A stretch of 32,147 nt of DNA from Bacteroidota bacterium. GTDB lineage: Bacteria; Bacteroidota; Bacteroidia; Flavobacteriales; Flavobacteriaceae. Both the position numbers and the translations under genes were made by a program. Shown here piece after piece: positions 7,269 through 15,194 of this stretch (positions within the stretch are counted from its first letter, which is position 1; every line of letters begins with the position of its first letter). The notes under the pieces were generated by a model, which worked only from the letters and a program-made list of their open reading frames with translations, was not told where the DNA came from and ran no database searches. Location of the stretch: assembly GCA_023437485.1 (NCBI GenBank), contig JAEZGB010000025.1, forward strand, positions 1 to 32,147, in the 5' to 3' direction.

Positions 7269-8576
7269 ATGGCAGTATTCAAGATAGAGGGCGGTCACCG
7301 ATTAAAGGGCGATATTACGCCGCAGGGAGCCAAAAATGAGGCGCTCCAGATTTTATGCGCGGTGCTGTTAACCCCGGAGAAAGTCACGATCAACAACATT
7401 CCCGATATCATCGACGTCAACAAACTCATTACTCTTTTGGGTAATTTGGGCGTTAAAATCCACCGAAACGGCAAAGGATCCATCACTTTCCAATCAGACC
7501 AGGTCAATGTGGGCTATCTGGAAACCGAAGCTTTCAAAAAAGAAGGCGGATCGTTGCGTGGCTCGATCATGATTGTTGGCCCGCTGCTGGCGCGTTTTGG
7601 CCGCGGCTATATTCCAAAACCGGGTGGCGACAAAATTGGCCGGCGCAGGCTGGATACCCATTTTGAAGGGTTTATCAACCTTGGCGCGAAGTTCCGCTAC
7701 AATCGGGAGGACCACTTTTACGGTGTCGAGGCCGCCGAGGGCCTGACCGGAACCTCGATGTTGCTGGACGAAGCGTCGGTAACCGGTACCGCGAATATCG
7801 TGATGGCAGCGGTATTGGCCAAGGGAACCACGCAAATCTACAATGCCGCGTGCGAGCCTTACCTGCAGCAACTTTGCAAAATGCTCAACTCGATGGGCGC
7901 CAAAATCACCGGAGTGGGATCAAACCTGCTTACCATTGAGGGAGTTGAATCACTTGGCGGATGCGAGCACCGGATCTTGCCCGACATGATTGAAATTGGT
8001 TCGTGGATCGGGCTTGCCGCCATGACCCGAAGCGAAATCACCATCAAAGACGTTAGCTGGGAAAATTTGGGCGTCATCCCGTCGGTTTTCCGCAAACTGG
8101 GCATCACCATTGAGAGGCGGGGCGATGATATCTATATCCCAACGCACGAATCATATCAAATAAGGACCGACATAGACGGCAGCATCCTCACCATTGCCGA
8201 CGCGCCGTGGCCGGGATTCACTCCTGATCTTCTGAGCATCATTTTAGTGGTGGCCACACAGGCCAAGGGCGATGTGCTCATCCATCAGAAGATGTTTGAA
8301 AGCCGGCTCTTTTTTGTGGATAAACTCATTGATATGGGCGCCAAAATCATACTTTGCGATCCGCACCGCGCCGTAGTCATCGGACACAATTTCCAATCAC
8401 AGCTCAAGGCAACGGTTATGTCATCGCCTGATATCCGTGCGGGAATTTCACTTTTGATCGCGGCCCTTTCGGCCAAGGGTACATCCACCATCCAGAACAT
8501 TGACCAGATCGATCGCGGTTATGAGAACATCGATGAGAGGCTCCGCGCGATCGGTGCCAAAATTGTGAGGGAATAA
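7269..8576 (+). CDS. murA: UDP-N-acetylglucosamine 1-carboxyvinyltransferase MurA (Asp-type)
   Basis: This 435-residue enzyme catalyses the first committed step of peptidoglycan synthesis, adding enolpyruvate from PEP to UDP-GlcNAc. Lys22-Asn23 in 'PQGAKNEALQIL' are the PEP and UDP-GlcNAc binding residues. The mobile loop reads 'IPKPGGDKIGRRRLD'. The residue equivalent to E. coli Cys115, the target of fosfomycin, is Asp121 (codon 7629-7631). Asp at this place retains activity and gives fosfomycin resistance in other MurA proteins such as that of Mycobacterium tuberculosis. The C-terminal half has 'RGYENIDERLRAIGAKI', as expected. It starts exactly after the DUF4290 stop codon and ends the operon. 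Confidence 0.97.
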   Translation: MAVFKIEGGHRLKGDITPQGAKNEALQILCAVLLTPEKVTINNIPDIIDVNKLITLLGNLGVKIHRNGKGSITFQSDQVNVGYLETEAFKKEGGSLRGSIMIVGPLLARFGRGYIPKPGGDKIGRRRLDTHFEGFINLGAKFRYNREDHFYGVEAAEGLTGTSMLLDEASVTGTANIVMAAVLAKGTTQIYNAACEPYLQQLCKMLNSMGAKITGVGSNLLTIEGVESLGGCEHRILPDMIEIGSWIGLAAMTRSEITIKDVSWENLGVIPSVFRKLGITIERRGDDIYIPTHESYQIRTDIDGSILTIADAPWPGFTPDLLSIILVVATQAKGDVLIHQKMFESRLFFVDKLIDMGAKIILCDPHRAVVIGHNFQSQLKATVMSSPDIRAGISLLIAALSAKGTSTIQNIDQIDRGYENIDERLRAIGAKIVRE

Positions 8577-8648
8577 GACTTTTTAACCGGAAATTTTAGC
8601 GGGAAAACCGTAATGGTTTATTTGCGAAACATTGTTTCTGGTCCCAAT

Positions 8649-11123
8649 TTAATCCAGCAAGTTCAGGATTGTCAATCCAAATAAAAGGCCGTCTTCGCGG
8701 AATTCATGCCCGTTGTAGGAACGCAGGTAATCCAGTCGGAACACTTTGAATTTGCCAAAACCAAGATTGTTTAGGCCGATGGCATATTCAGTATAAGGCC
8801 GCGATTCGGGAATCGAGAGATTGTGGAAACCCAGGACCAACGTGGAGCGCAAGTGCTTTAGAAGCGGCAGTTTGTTCATTACGAATCCGCGGTCATCCCA
8901 TTCGGCATGCGACTCGAGATAGCGGTTGTTGGTCGAGTACTCATAATAGGGCATCAGGTTGAACACGTTGAGGTAACGCACGTTTTGCCCGATATGCGTT
9001 TGGTTGCCGTTAAAATGCCGGTAATCAACAAATGATATCCCATCGGCGTCAAAAAATTTCCCGGCGCGCACATTCATTCCCACGACTCCCAGATTTGAAA
9101 GATCCAGGTCATGCGATACCCGCAACTGGAGGTGGTCAAACTCATACCGCGACTTGCTGGCTGCATAGCCTTTTTCAAAAGTGGCAAACACGATTGGAAA
9201 ACTGGTGTTGCGTATGTTGTATTTCCCATCAGGGCGCATCCAGTATTGTTGGCCAAATGACATTCTTGCCGTGAGGCTGCTCTTGATCAGGTGATGAGTC
9301 TCAAAAAAAGGCGTTGTAAAGTCGCCCGGCGCCAGCGGGTTGTTGGAAGTGTAACCTTTTTTATTGTTGCGGATAATGGACTCGTTGGTGTTGTTGAACA
9401 GTTGCTTGCGCCTGGAAAATTCGGTAGAAATGGTAAGATGCAGCCCATTGGTGACCTCCTCCTGAAAACTCGCCCTGGCAAAATTCAAGTCATACAATTT
9501 CATGTAATTTTTCCTGAAAAAGGTGGTGGCGATGCTGTTGACGATGCGGCTGATGGGTTCGGAGGGGTTAAACTGTTCAATTGAACTTCCGCCTGATAGT
9601 GTCAGGGTTCGGTTGGTGATATTGTTGAATTTACGCGTGGCATAACCGGAAACGCGCAATCGGTCTTCTGAAAATCCGTAATTGCCCTCCACCCCGATTG
9701 TGGTGTAAGTCTTGGCTTCGGGGTTGCGGCGCGTGTAGGAAAAACCCGTTTCAAAATTGTAGCCCTGCACCGTGTTGAACCCAATGGTGGAGAGCAATCC
9801 GTCATAGCTGTAAGATTCATTCCGGAATGAATTCCGGTAGGTGTAACCCGTTAAGATGTCCCACAAACTGAACTTGTTGCGTTTTCTGTCAACCGAATCC
9901 TTGTACGTGCGCGAATTGCGGCGTTGCTGCAGCGAATCTTTCTTTCCGTAATCGCGGCTTTCCTCCAGGGTGAGCGGTACCGGCCTGATCTGGTCCCAGT
10001 AGCTGTCATCCTTTTTATTGGCGCCCTGCTCAAAAGTCAGGACCTCGGCGGTAAAAGTGCGTTTTGGAAATTGCTCGGCGAACTCATAATTGCTGTACAC
10101 ATATGTAAACCGGCCTGAAAGGTTCACGCCCAGCATCCCCGCTTCAAAATCCAGTACCTGGGTGTTTTTTACCCAAATGTCCGATGTTTTGCTATAGCTG
10201 AACTGCTGTTTTAAGGTGAGCAGGGAAATGGCCGGCACCTGAATCCTGTTGCCTTTGATAGATAGGTCGGCAGCGTAAATGGCCCAGGAATCGTCAACAA
10301 TGTAAATATAACCTTCCACTACGGGTTCGGTGTCGCGGCGAGGGGTCACGCGGATCTTGTTCACCGTTTTGCCGTCTTCAAAAAATGTCCCCTCAAGCCA
10401 GTATTTGTAGTAGCTGAACGCATTTGAGGCGATGGGCGAAATCACGGCAACTTCAAAGGGCAGCGTGTTTTCATAAAGATCAAAATTTACCGATGCCGCG
10501 TTGTTGAAGCTAAAACCGTTGTCCTTTCCGCTTACTTTGGAGGCGATAATGGTCTCCTTGAGCTTGCCGGGTTTTTCATAGACGATTTTTGAGACCGTTT
10601 CCGAAAGGTACAGGATTCCGCTGCGGGTGGAGTCCAGCACTTCGTCAAACATATCGAGTTTGGTTCCCAGCACCTTTTTTGGCGCGTCTTTAATCCGGAA
10701 AATTCCCCTCGAGTAAAAGTCGGCACGGTAGCGCGCGGCCTTGTCAGTATTGACCTTGCGACTGGAAATGGCGTTGCGGATAATGTGGTTTGCCGGATTG
10801 TTCCCGGGCTTGATCACGACTTCATTGAGCGCAATGTTTTCTTCCACCAAAGCCACGTCAACGGTGTGCGGGAAAACTTCGGCCCGCGTGGTAACTTTGC
10901 GGGTTTTGTATCCCAGGTACTGGAATACCAGGGTGTAAGTGCCGGGTTTCCGGATGGCGAGCTCATATTCACCCTGATCGTTGCTGGTGGTTCCCCGGAA
11001 TGAGTCGTCAAGATAAATTGAAACAAACGGAAGCGGGTTGTTTTGGGCATCGGTAACCGTGCCCTTGATTTGCGCATGTGCCGCAGTGACCGTGAAAAGG
11101 ACAAGCAACAATAGTTTTTTCAT
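8649..11123 (-). CDS. DUF5686 family outer-membrane protein with carboxypeptidase-regulatory-like domain
   Basis: This 824-residue protein has a signal peptide (1-18, ending 'AAHAQ'). A CarboxypepD_reg-like beta-sandwich follows (about 19-100, 'IKGTVTDAQNNPLPFVSIYL'), as in TonB-dependent receptors. There is no TonB plug; the rest matches the DUF5686 layout, with a periplasmic region (about 110-420) and a C-terminal part rich in alternating aromatic strands ending 'LLFGLTILNLLD', probably a beta-barrel. The function is unknown; an outer-membrane location is inferred. Its ATG overlaps the aroQ stop codon (ATGA), so it is translationally coupled to a gene of aromatic biosynthesis with no obvious link. 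Confidence 0.88.
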   Translation of the reverse strand: MKKLLLLVLFTVTAAHAQIKGTVTDAQNNPLPFVSIYLDDSFRGTTSNDQGEYELAIRKPGTYTLVFQYLGYKTRKVTTRAEVFPHTVDVALVEENIALNEVVIKPGNNPANHIIRNAISSRKVNTDKAARYRADFYSRGIFRIKDAPKKVLGTKLDMFDEVLDSTRSGILYLSETVSKIVYEKPGKLKETIIASKVSGKDNGFSFNNAASVNFDLYENTLPFEVAVISPIASNAFSYYKYWLEGTFFEDGKTVNKIRVTPRRDTEPVVEGYIYIVDDSWAIYAADLSIKGNRIQVPAISLLTLKQQFSYSKTSDIWVKNTQVLDFEAGMLGVNLSGRFTYVYSNYEFAEQFPKRTFTAEVLTFEQGANKKDDSYWDQIRPVPLTLEESRDYGKKDSLQQRRNSRTYKDSVDRKRNKFSLWDILTGYTYRNSFRNESYSYDGLLSTIGFNTVQGYNFETGFSYTRRNPEAKTYTTIGVEGNYGFSEDRLRVSGYATRKFNNITNRTLTLSGGSSIEQFNPSEPISRIVNSIATTFFRKNYMKLYDLNFARASFQEEVTNGLHLTISTEFSRRKQLFNNTNESIIRNNKKGYTSNNPLAPGDFTTPFFETHHLIKSSLTARMSFGQQYWMRPDGKYNIRNTSFPIVFATFEKGYAASKSRYEFDHLQLRVSHDLDLSNLGVVGMNVRAGKFFDADGISFVDYRHFNGNQTHIGQNVRYLNVFNLMPYYEYSTNNRYLESHAEWDDRGFVMNKLPLLKHLRSTLVLGFHNLSIPESRPYTEYAIGLNNLGFGKFKVFRLDYLRSYNGHEFREDGLLFGLTILNLLD

Positions 11124-11548
11124 GTTCTGGATTTGTCGCGAAGATATTGTACTGCCATACCGTAGCCTGAAAGGCCAAACCCGGTAATGACGCCCTTCGC
11201 GTGGGGGGCGATAAATGACTGATGCCTGAATTCTTCACGCGCGAAAATGTTGGAAATGTGTACCTCAATCACCGGGATTGATATTGCCCGGACGGCATCG
11301 CCTATAGCCACCGAAGTATGCGTATAACCCGCCGCGTTGAGAATGACCGCCTGCGCGCTCGTCCCGGCCTGTTGAAGCGCATTGATGATCTCGCCCTCTA
11401 CGTTGCTTTGAAAATAGGTAAATGAGCAGTCCGGAAACGATTGTTCCAACTCCTTAATATATTGTTCAAAATTCGCGCTGCCGTAAATTTCAGGCTCTCG
11501 CGTACCCAAGAGGTTGAGGTTGGGGCCGTTGATGATGGCAATGGTCAT
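11120..11548 (-). CDS. aroQ: Type II 3-dehydroquinate dehydratase
   Basis: This 142-residue shikimate-pathway enzyme converts 3-dehydroquinate to 3-dehydroshikimate and forms a dodecamer in its family. Visible active-site parts are 'INGPNLNLLGTREPEIYG' with Arg17 and Tyr22 (proton abstraction), Glu52 in 'SNVEGE', Asn71 and His77 in 'NAAGYTHTS', His97 in 'EVHISN' and Arg108. Length is standard. It is the first gene of a two-gene unit with the DUF5686 gene; a heptamer repeat array begins directly upstream of its start. Confidence 0.97.
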   Translation of the reverse strand: MTIAIINGPNLNLLGTREPEIYGSANFEQYIKELEQSFPDCSFTYFQSNVEGEIINALQQAGTSAQAVILNAAGYTHTSVAIGDAVRAISIPVIEVHISNIFAREEFRHQSFIAPHAKGVITGFGLSGYGMAVQYLRDKSRT

Positions 11549-11551
11549 GGA

Positions 11552-11583
11552 TAGTTAACAGTTGTCAGTTATCAGTTGTCAGT
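11552..11583. repeat. Heptamer repeat (CAGTTGT-type)
   Basis: The units TAGTTAA, CAGTTGT, CAGTTAT, CAGTTGT and CAGT follow in perfect 7-base register. The tract is in inverse orientation to the array at 11673-11717, so the two can pair. Confidence 0.9.
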
Positions 11584-11672
11584 AAAGAAATGGAACCGAC
11601 AGCATTTAGTAAAGGTAGGAATAGTTCACATTAAAAATTTATTCATAGTTTATTTTATGGGTCTACGTGAAT

Positions 11673-11717
11673 ACTGACGACCGACGACTGATTACTGACG
11701 ACTGATGACTGACGACT
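11673..11717. repeat. Heptamer repeat (ACTGACG-type), inverse of 11552-11583
   Basis: The units ACTGACG, ACCGACG, ACTGATT, ACTGACG, ACTGATG, ACTGACG and ACT are in exact 7-base register. The last base belongs to the stop codon of the neighbouring porin gene, so the array begins exactly where the coding region ends. Confidence 0.92.
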
Positions 11718-12250
11718 CAAAATATCATATACCCAACTGAGAGTTGCACCACTGAATTCTTCACCTCGGCCTCGCGCGAGGCTTCGGTAAGCCCGGCGGT
11801 GTACCTGGCCTGGACAAAGATACTTTTGGTAAGGTGGAGGCTGAGCCCGCCGGCGACGGCAAAATCAAAGCTCTCGTTCTCATACGCTTCCCGGGCCTCT
11901 TCTACCAGAAATGAAAACTGCGGGCCCACGTCAAGGCTAAGCTTGTCAGACATTATATATATTTTGGCAAGCACCGGGACTGAAACGTAATCCAGGTTAA
12001 AGTCGCCCAGTCCGTCCACATCGGCACCCTGTGAGGAGTAAAGCAGTTCAGGTTGCAGCGCAAATTTTGACGTTAGCCCGATCTCGGCAATCGCGCCGGC
12101 GTGAAGCGAGGTTCGGCCGCTGTAATTGAGGTCACTGATGCCACCGCTAAAATTCGCAAAATTGGGCCCGGCCTTGAGACCAAGCCTGAATACCTGTGAT
12201 TGTGCCTGAATGCCTACAAGGCAGAGCAGGATAATGGCTAGATTCTTCAT
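11717..12250 (-). CDS. Porin-family outer-membrane beta-barrel protein (cluster member 1)
   Basis: This 177-residue protein has a signal peptide (1-19, 'LVGIQAQS|Q') and an eight-stranded-barrel-type mature part of the OMP_b-brl_2 kind. 'GLKAGPNFANFSG' opens the barrel, 'LQPELLYSSQGAD' and 'LDVGPQFSFLV' are the shared cluster motifs, and the last strand ends in an aromatic ('VGYMIF'), as needed for outer-membrane assembly. The start at 12250 gives the signal peptide; the frame is open to 12325. A 14-bp palindrome (12261-12274) lies just upstream. It is divergent from member 2. The ligand is unknown. Confidence 0.9.
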   Translation of the reverse strand: MKNLAIILLCLVGIQAQSQVFRLGLKAGPNFANFSGGISDLNYSGRTSLHAGAIAEIGLTSKFALQPELLYSSQGADVDGLGDFNLDYVSVPVLAKIYIMSDKLSLDVGPQFSFLVEEAREAYENESFDFAVAGGLSLHLTKSIFVQARYTAGLTEASREAEVKNSVVQLSVGYMIF

Positions 12251-12260
12251 GATGGTTTTG

Positions 12261-12274
12261 TTTAGTCGACTAAA
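12261..12274. promoter_or_regulatory. Perfect 14-bp palindrome in a porin gene leader
   Basis: TTTAGTCGACTAAA is a perfect inverted repeat ten bases upstream of the ATG of the minus-strand porin gene. Its place, just downstream of a TACTTTTA promoter-like box on the minus strand, would fit an operator. No regulator is identified. Confidence 0.35.
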
Positions 12275-12339
12275 AGTACCGTCAAAATGTCTAAAAGCCT
12301 TTACAGAATTTAAATGTTTCACCAATTATTTCCTGTTAA

Positions 12340-12360
12340 AGTTGATAAAATTGTTGATAA
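12340..12360. promoter_or_regulatory. DnaA-box-like nonamer with degenerate partner
   Basis: TGTTGATAA at 12352-12360 is preceded by AGTTGATAA at 12340-12348, starts 12 bases apart. It is the same nonamer seen twice near the HU promoter. It lies in the divergent region between two porin genes. Confidence 0.25.
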
Positions 12361-12398
12361 GTATAAAGTAATGAGCAGTGGTACAGCGCTATTACCTA

Positions 12399-12406
12399 TA
12401 ATTTTG
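12399..12406 (+). promoter_or_regulatory. -7 element of porin gene 2
   Basis: TAATTTTG matches TAnnTTTG, 27 bases before the ATG at 12434. The -33 position has GTG rather than TTG. Confidence 0.45.
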
Positions 12407-12433
12407 AATTAAGTAATTTTAAACAAAACAAAA

Positions 12434-12964
12434 ATGAAAAAAATTATTTTAACAGTTGCGGCAGTATTCGCTTTTGGATTTGCCAATGCTCAGGATGGTG
12501 ACGGTGCAAAATTTGGTATCAAAGCCGGTCTCAACATGTCAAACATTACTGGAGACTTCGACGCCGATGGTGCGACCAGTTTCTATGTTGGAGGTCTTGT
12601 GGATCTTGCTATCTCAGAAAACTTTCACATTCAGCCGGAATTGTTGTACTCTATGGAGGGAGCAGACGAAGCTAGCATCAGCTACCTAAGAGTTCCTGTG
12701 ATGGCTAAGTACTACGTTATGGAAGGACTTAACCTTCAGGCTGGTCCTTCAATCGCATTTAAAGTTGCTGCTGAGGACGACGCAATGGATGAGATTACTA
12801 AATCAATGGACTTTGGTCTTGGAATTGGTGCGGCTTATGAGTTGCCAATGGGTCTTTTCTTCGACCTGCGTTACAATCTTGGTCTGAACAACATTTACGA
12901 CGGAGAAGGAGATTTTGACGCCAAGAACACTGCATTCCAAATTGGTGTAGGTTACAGGTTCTAA
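12434..12964 (+). CDS. Porin-family outer-membrane beta-barrel protein (cluster member 2)
   Basis: This 176-residue protein has the signal peptide 'VFAFGFANA|Q' and a mature barrel with 'KFGIKAGLNMSNITGDF', 'FHIQPELLYSMEGAD', 'NLQAGPSIAFKVA' and a terminal aromatic ('GVGYRF'). It is clearly paralogous to members 3 and 4; all three share the Asp/Glu-rich loop before 'KS-D-GLG'. Codons lean to GGT, GCT and CTT, unlike the GC-ending codons of most genes here, which suggests high expression. It has its own -7 box and a strong terminator, so it is monocistronic. The ligand is unknown. Confidence 0.92.
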   Translation: MKKIILTVAAVFAFGFANAQDGDGAKFGIKAGLNMSNITGDFDADGATSFYVGGLVDLAISENFHIQPELLYSMEGADEASISYLRVPVMAKYYVMEGLNLQAGPSIAFKVAAEDDAMDEITKSMDFGLGIGAAYELPMGLFFDLRYNLGLNNIYDGEGDFDAKNTAFQIGVGYRF

Positions 12965-12980
12965 AATCTCACAATAATTA

Positions 12981-13011
12981 AAAAGCCCTTCCAAACGGAG
13001 GGGCTTTTTTT
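12981..13011 (+). terminator. Terminator of porin gene 2
   Basis: AAAAGCCCTTCC (12981-12992) pairs with GGAGGGGCTTTT (12997-13008), with one G-T pair, followed by further T residues. Confidence 0.92.
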
Positions 13012-13107
13012 ATTTATACTATTTTCATTCGTCGTCCAATTTTGCCGATTAATCCTGTAACATTTCAGGCAGTCATCCAATTTACATTTGATTATAAAAA
13101 AAATACC

Positions 13108-13656
13108 ATGAAGAAAATAGTTATGCTGGCACTGGCATTGACCAGCGCAGTGTCGTTTGCACAATCCGACTTAAAATTTGGCGTCAAGGCCGGAGTCAAT
13201 TTTTCCAATTTTACCGGCGACGATGTAGAAAGTGACGGCGGTACCGGATTTTATGTGGGCGGTCTGCTTGACCTGCCGGTTGGAGCAAGTTTTCATATCC
13301 AGCCTGAAGTCTTGTACTCGATGGAGGGAGGAGATGGCTCCAGCCTTTCTTTTCTTCGGATTCCAATCATGGCCAAATATTATGTAACCGAAAGCATTAA
13401 TGTGCAGGCGGGGCCATCGTTGGGATTCAAGGTAGCTGCCGAAGACGATTTTACCGATGAGATCACAAAATCCATGGATGTCGGGCTTGGATTCGGATTG
13501 GCGTATGAAATGTATTCCGGGTTATTCCTTGATTTGCGGTATACTTTGGGGCTCACCAATATCGGTGACGAGCAAGGTTTGCAGGATTGGGGCGGAACCG
13601 GAAATGAAGAAATCAAAACCACCAACTTCCAGATTGGACTTGGTTACAGGTTCTAA
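13108..13656 (+). CDS. Porin-family outer-membrane beta-barrel protein (cluster member 3)
   Basis: This 182-residue paralogue of members 2 and 4 has the signal peptide 'LTSAVSFA|Q', 'KFGVKAGVNFSNFTGDD', 'FHIQPEVLYSMEGGD', 'NVQAGPSLGFKVAAEDD' and the C-terminal 'GLGYRF'. The start at 13108 gives the signal peptide directly; the frame is open to 13042. An extra loop 'EQGLQDWGGTGNEE' before the last strand lengthens it compared with member 2. Codon use is nearer to the genome's ordinary genes than in member 2. It is bounded by terminators on both sides. Confidence 0.92.
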   Translation: MKKIVMLALALTSAVSFAQSDLKFGVKAGVNFSNFTGDDVESDGGTGFYVGGLLDLPVGASFHIQPEVLYSMEGGDGSSLSFLRIPIMAKYYVTESINVQAGPSLGFKVAAEDDFTDEITKSMDVGLGFGLAYEMYSGLFLDLRYTLGLTNIGDEQGLQDWGGTGNEEIKTTNFQIGLGYRF

Positions 13657-13677
13657 ATTCATACTATAAATAAGAGC

Positions 13678-13706
13678 GGGCCTTCCTCCGGGGAGGCTTT
13701 TGTTGT
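13678..13706 (+). terminator. Terminator of porin gene 3
   Basis: GCCTTCC pairs with GGGAGGC around a short C-rich loop and is followed by TTTTGTTGTTT. The T-tract is less pure than in its neighbours. Confidence 0.8.
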
Positions 13707-13776
13707 TTACAGAATTTCAATTTATACGTATATGCTTGTTAAATAATGTTGTAACGCAGCAATGGCAAGCGGTTGG

Positions 13777-13784
13777 TAACTTTG
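13777..13784 (+). promoter_or_regulatory. -7 element of porin gene 4
   Basis: TAACTTTG matches TAnnTTTG, 22 bases before the ATG at 13807. The nearest TTG upstream (13749-13751) is 25 bases away, longer than ideal. Confidence 0.45.
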
Positions 13785-13806
13785 CCCAAAATCAAAACAT
13801 TTGATC

Positions 13807-14349
13807 ATGAAAAAGCTAATTTTATCGGCAGCCATTTTATTAAGTGCGTTTGCCAGTGCACAATCTGACGTTACTAAATTTGGAATCAAGGCAGGGGTTC
13901 AGTTTACTAATTTCACCGGTGATGGCGAATGGAAAGGAAACACCGGCTTTTATGTAGGAGGTCTGGCCGATGTGCCAATTTCCGGGAATTTCCACATCCA
14001 GCCAGAACTTTTGGTGTCCAAAGAAGGAGCCACCGGGGATACAGAATTTAATGATGTTGACTTCAGCATCACTTATCTGCGAATCCCACTGATGTTCAAA
14101 TACTATGTGGCCGAGGGCTTTAACCTGCAGGCCGGGCCGCAGATCGCCTTTAAAATCGGTACCGCCGAGGACGGTGTTGATGAGGCTCTCAAGTCAACCG
14201 ATGTGGGGCTCGGTGCCGGTTTGGGATATGAACTGCCTATCGGGCTGATGTTCGATCTAAGGTACAACCTTGGGCTCACTTCAATAAATGAGAGTGAGGG
14301 AGACCTTAAGAATTCAGGTGTAATGCTGGGTCTTGGTTACAGGTTTTAA
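13807..14349 (+). CDS. Porin-family outer-membrane beta-barrel protein (cluster member 4)
   Basis: This 180-residue protein has the signal peptide 'LLSAFASA|Q'. The barrel motifs are 'KFGIKAGVQFTNFTGDG', 'FHIQPELLVSKEGA', 'NLQAGPQIAFKIG' and 'LGLGYRF' at the C-terminus. It is closely related to members 2 and 3 and probably arose by tandem duplication. The ATG at 13807 is preferred over an in-frame TTG two codons earlier. The gene has its own -7 box and its own terminator. Confidence 0.92.
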   Translation: MKKLILSAAILLSAFASAQSDVTKFGIKAGVQFTNFTGDGEWKGNTGFYVGGLADVPISGNFHIQPELLVSKEGATGDTEFNDVDFSITYLRIPLMFKYYVAEGFNLQAGPQIAFKIGTAEDGVDEALKSTDVGLGAGLGYELPIGLMFDLRYNLGLTSINESEGDLKNSGVMLGLGYRF

Positions 14350-14371
14350 TATCTCGAGGCCAATTTTCCAT

Positions 14372-14401
14372 AGCCTTTCCCTTGCGGAGAGGCTTTTTTT
14401 T
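14372..14401 (+). terminator. Terminator of porin gene 4
   Basis: AGCCTTTCC pairs with GGAGAGGCT (one T-G pair) around a CTTGC loop, and eight or more T residues follow. Confidence 0.92.
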
Positions 14402-14497
14402 GCGACAAAATTTCCACCGAATCTTTTGTAAAACGTTGAAACCCCGCAATTTTCTTAAAAATATCATTAACAGGGATTATCGTGTTATTTTTTCTTA

Positions 14498-14505
14498 TAC
14501 ATTTG
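14498..14505 (+). promoter_or_regulatory. -7 element of porin gene 5
   Basis: TACATTTG matches TAnnTTTG, 25 bases before the ATG; TTA occupies the -33 position (14477-14479). Confidence 0.5.
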
Positions 14506-14530
14506 CCCCGAATTTTAAAACAATCAAAAA

Positions 14531-15175
14531 ATGAAAAAAGTTCTTTTATCTGCAGCGGCATTGTTCGTATTCGGATTTGCAAACGCGCAAGGTGATCCAG
14601 CTTCAGGGGCAGCCCAAGGTGGCGGCGGAGACTTGGGCGGATGGACTAAAGGCGATGTCTTTATGTCTGGTTCGGTTGGTTACCGTGGTGAATCGACCGG
14701 TGATGTTAAATTCAACGAGTTCAACATTATGCCACGCGTTGGTTTCTTTGTTAGCGACAACATCGCCATCGGTGGTATGTTGGGTTATCAGGGAACAACC
14801 AGCGACGAGTTTGTTGACGTAATCGCTGCCGAAGCCGAAGTTAAGACTAACATGTTGACAATTGGTGCTTTTGGTCGTTGGTATGCAACTCCTGCAAACC
14901 AGTTCTCTTTCTTTGCTGAACTTGGTTTGAACTACAACACCATGAACATGGAAGTTGAGGGAATCGACGAGGACATCAAAGCTAACGGTTTTGAGGTTGC
15001 CCTGACTCCAGGCGTGAACTACTTCATTTCGCCGAACTTCGCACTTGAGGCTTCAGTTGGTGTATTGAGCTACGAGACTTCAAAGCCTGATTACGACGGT
15101 GCCGAGTCTACAGATTCATTCGGAATTGGCGTAAACCTTTCTCAAATCAACCTTGGTCTTGTTTACAAGTTCTAA
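14531..15175 (+). CDS. Outer-membrane beta-barrel protein (cluster member 5, divergent)
   Basis: This 214-residue protein has the signal peptide 'LFVFGFANA|Q', almost the same as member 2. The mature part differs: a Gly/Ala-rich linker (about 21-37) is followed by 'GWTKGDVFMSGSVGYRG', 'FNIMPRVGFFVSDNIAIGGM', 'ALTPGVNYFISPNFALEAS' and the terminal 'INLGLVYKF'. It resembles OmpW/OmpA-like barrels of Bacteroidota rather than its neighbours. Codon use is strongly biased to GGT, GCT and GTT, which suggests an abundant protein. It is monocistronic, with a bidirectional terminator shared with member 6. Confidence 0.9.
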   Translation: MKKVLLSAAALFVFGFANAQGDPASGAAQGGGGDLGGWTKGDVFMSGSVGYRGESTGDVKFNEFNIMPRVGFFVSDNIAIGGMLGYQGTTSDEFVDVIAAEAEVKTNMLTIGAFGRWYATPANQFSFFAELGLNYNTMNMEVEGIDEDIKANGFEVALTPGVNYFISPNFALEASVGVLSYETSKPDYDGAESTDSFGIGVNLSQINLGLVYKF

Positions 15176-15194
15176 TCATTGATTTATAATAATG

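Noticed and set aside
8605..8619. Small AAACC/GGTTT hairpin after murA as terminator
   Set aside because: Only five base pairs and no T-tract; too weak to call.
11552..11717. Short repeats as a possible CRISPR array
   Set aside because: Units are only seven bases and directly adjacent, with no unique spacers and no cas genes nearby.
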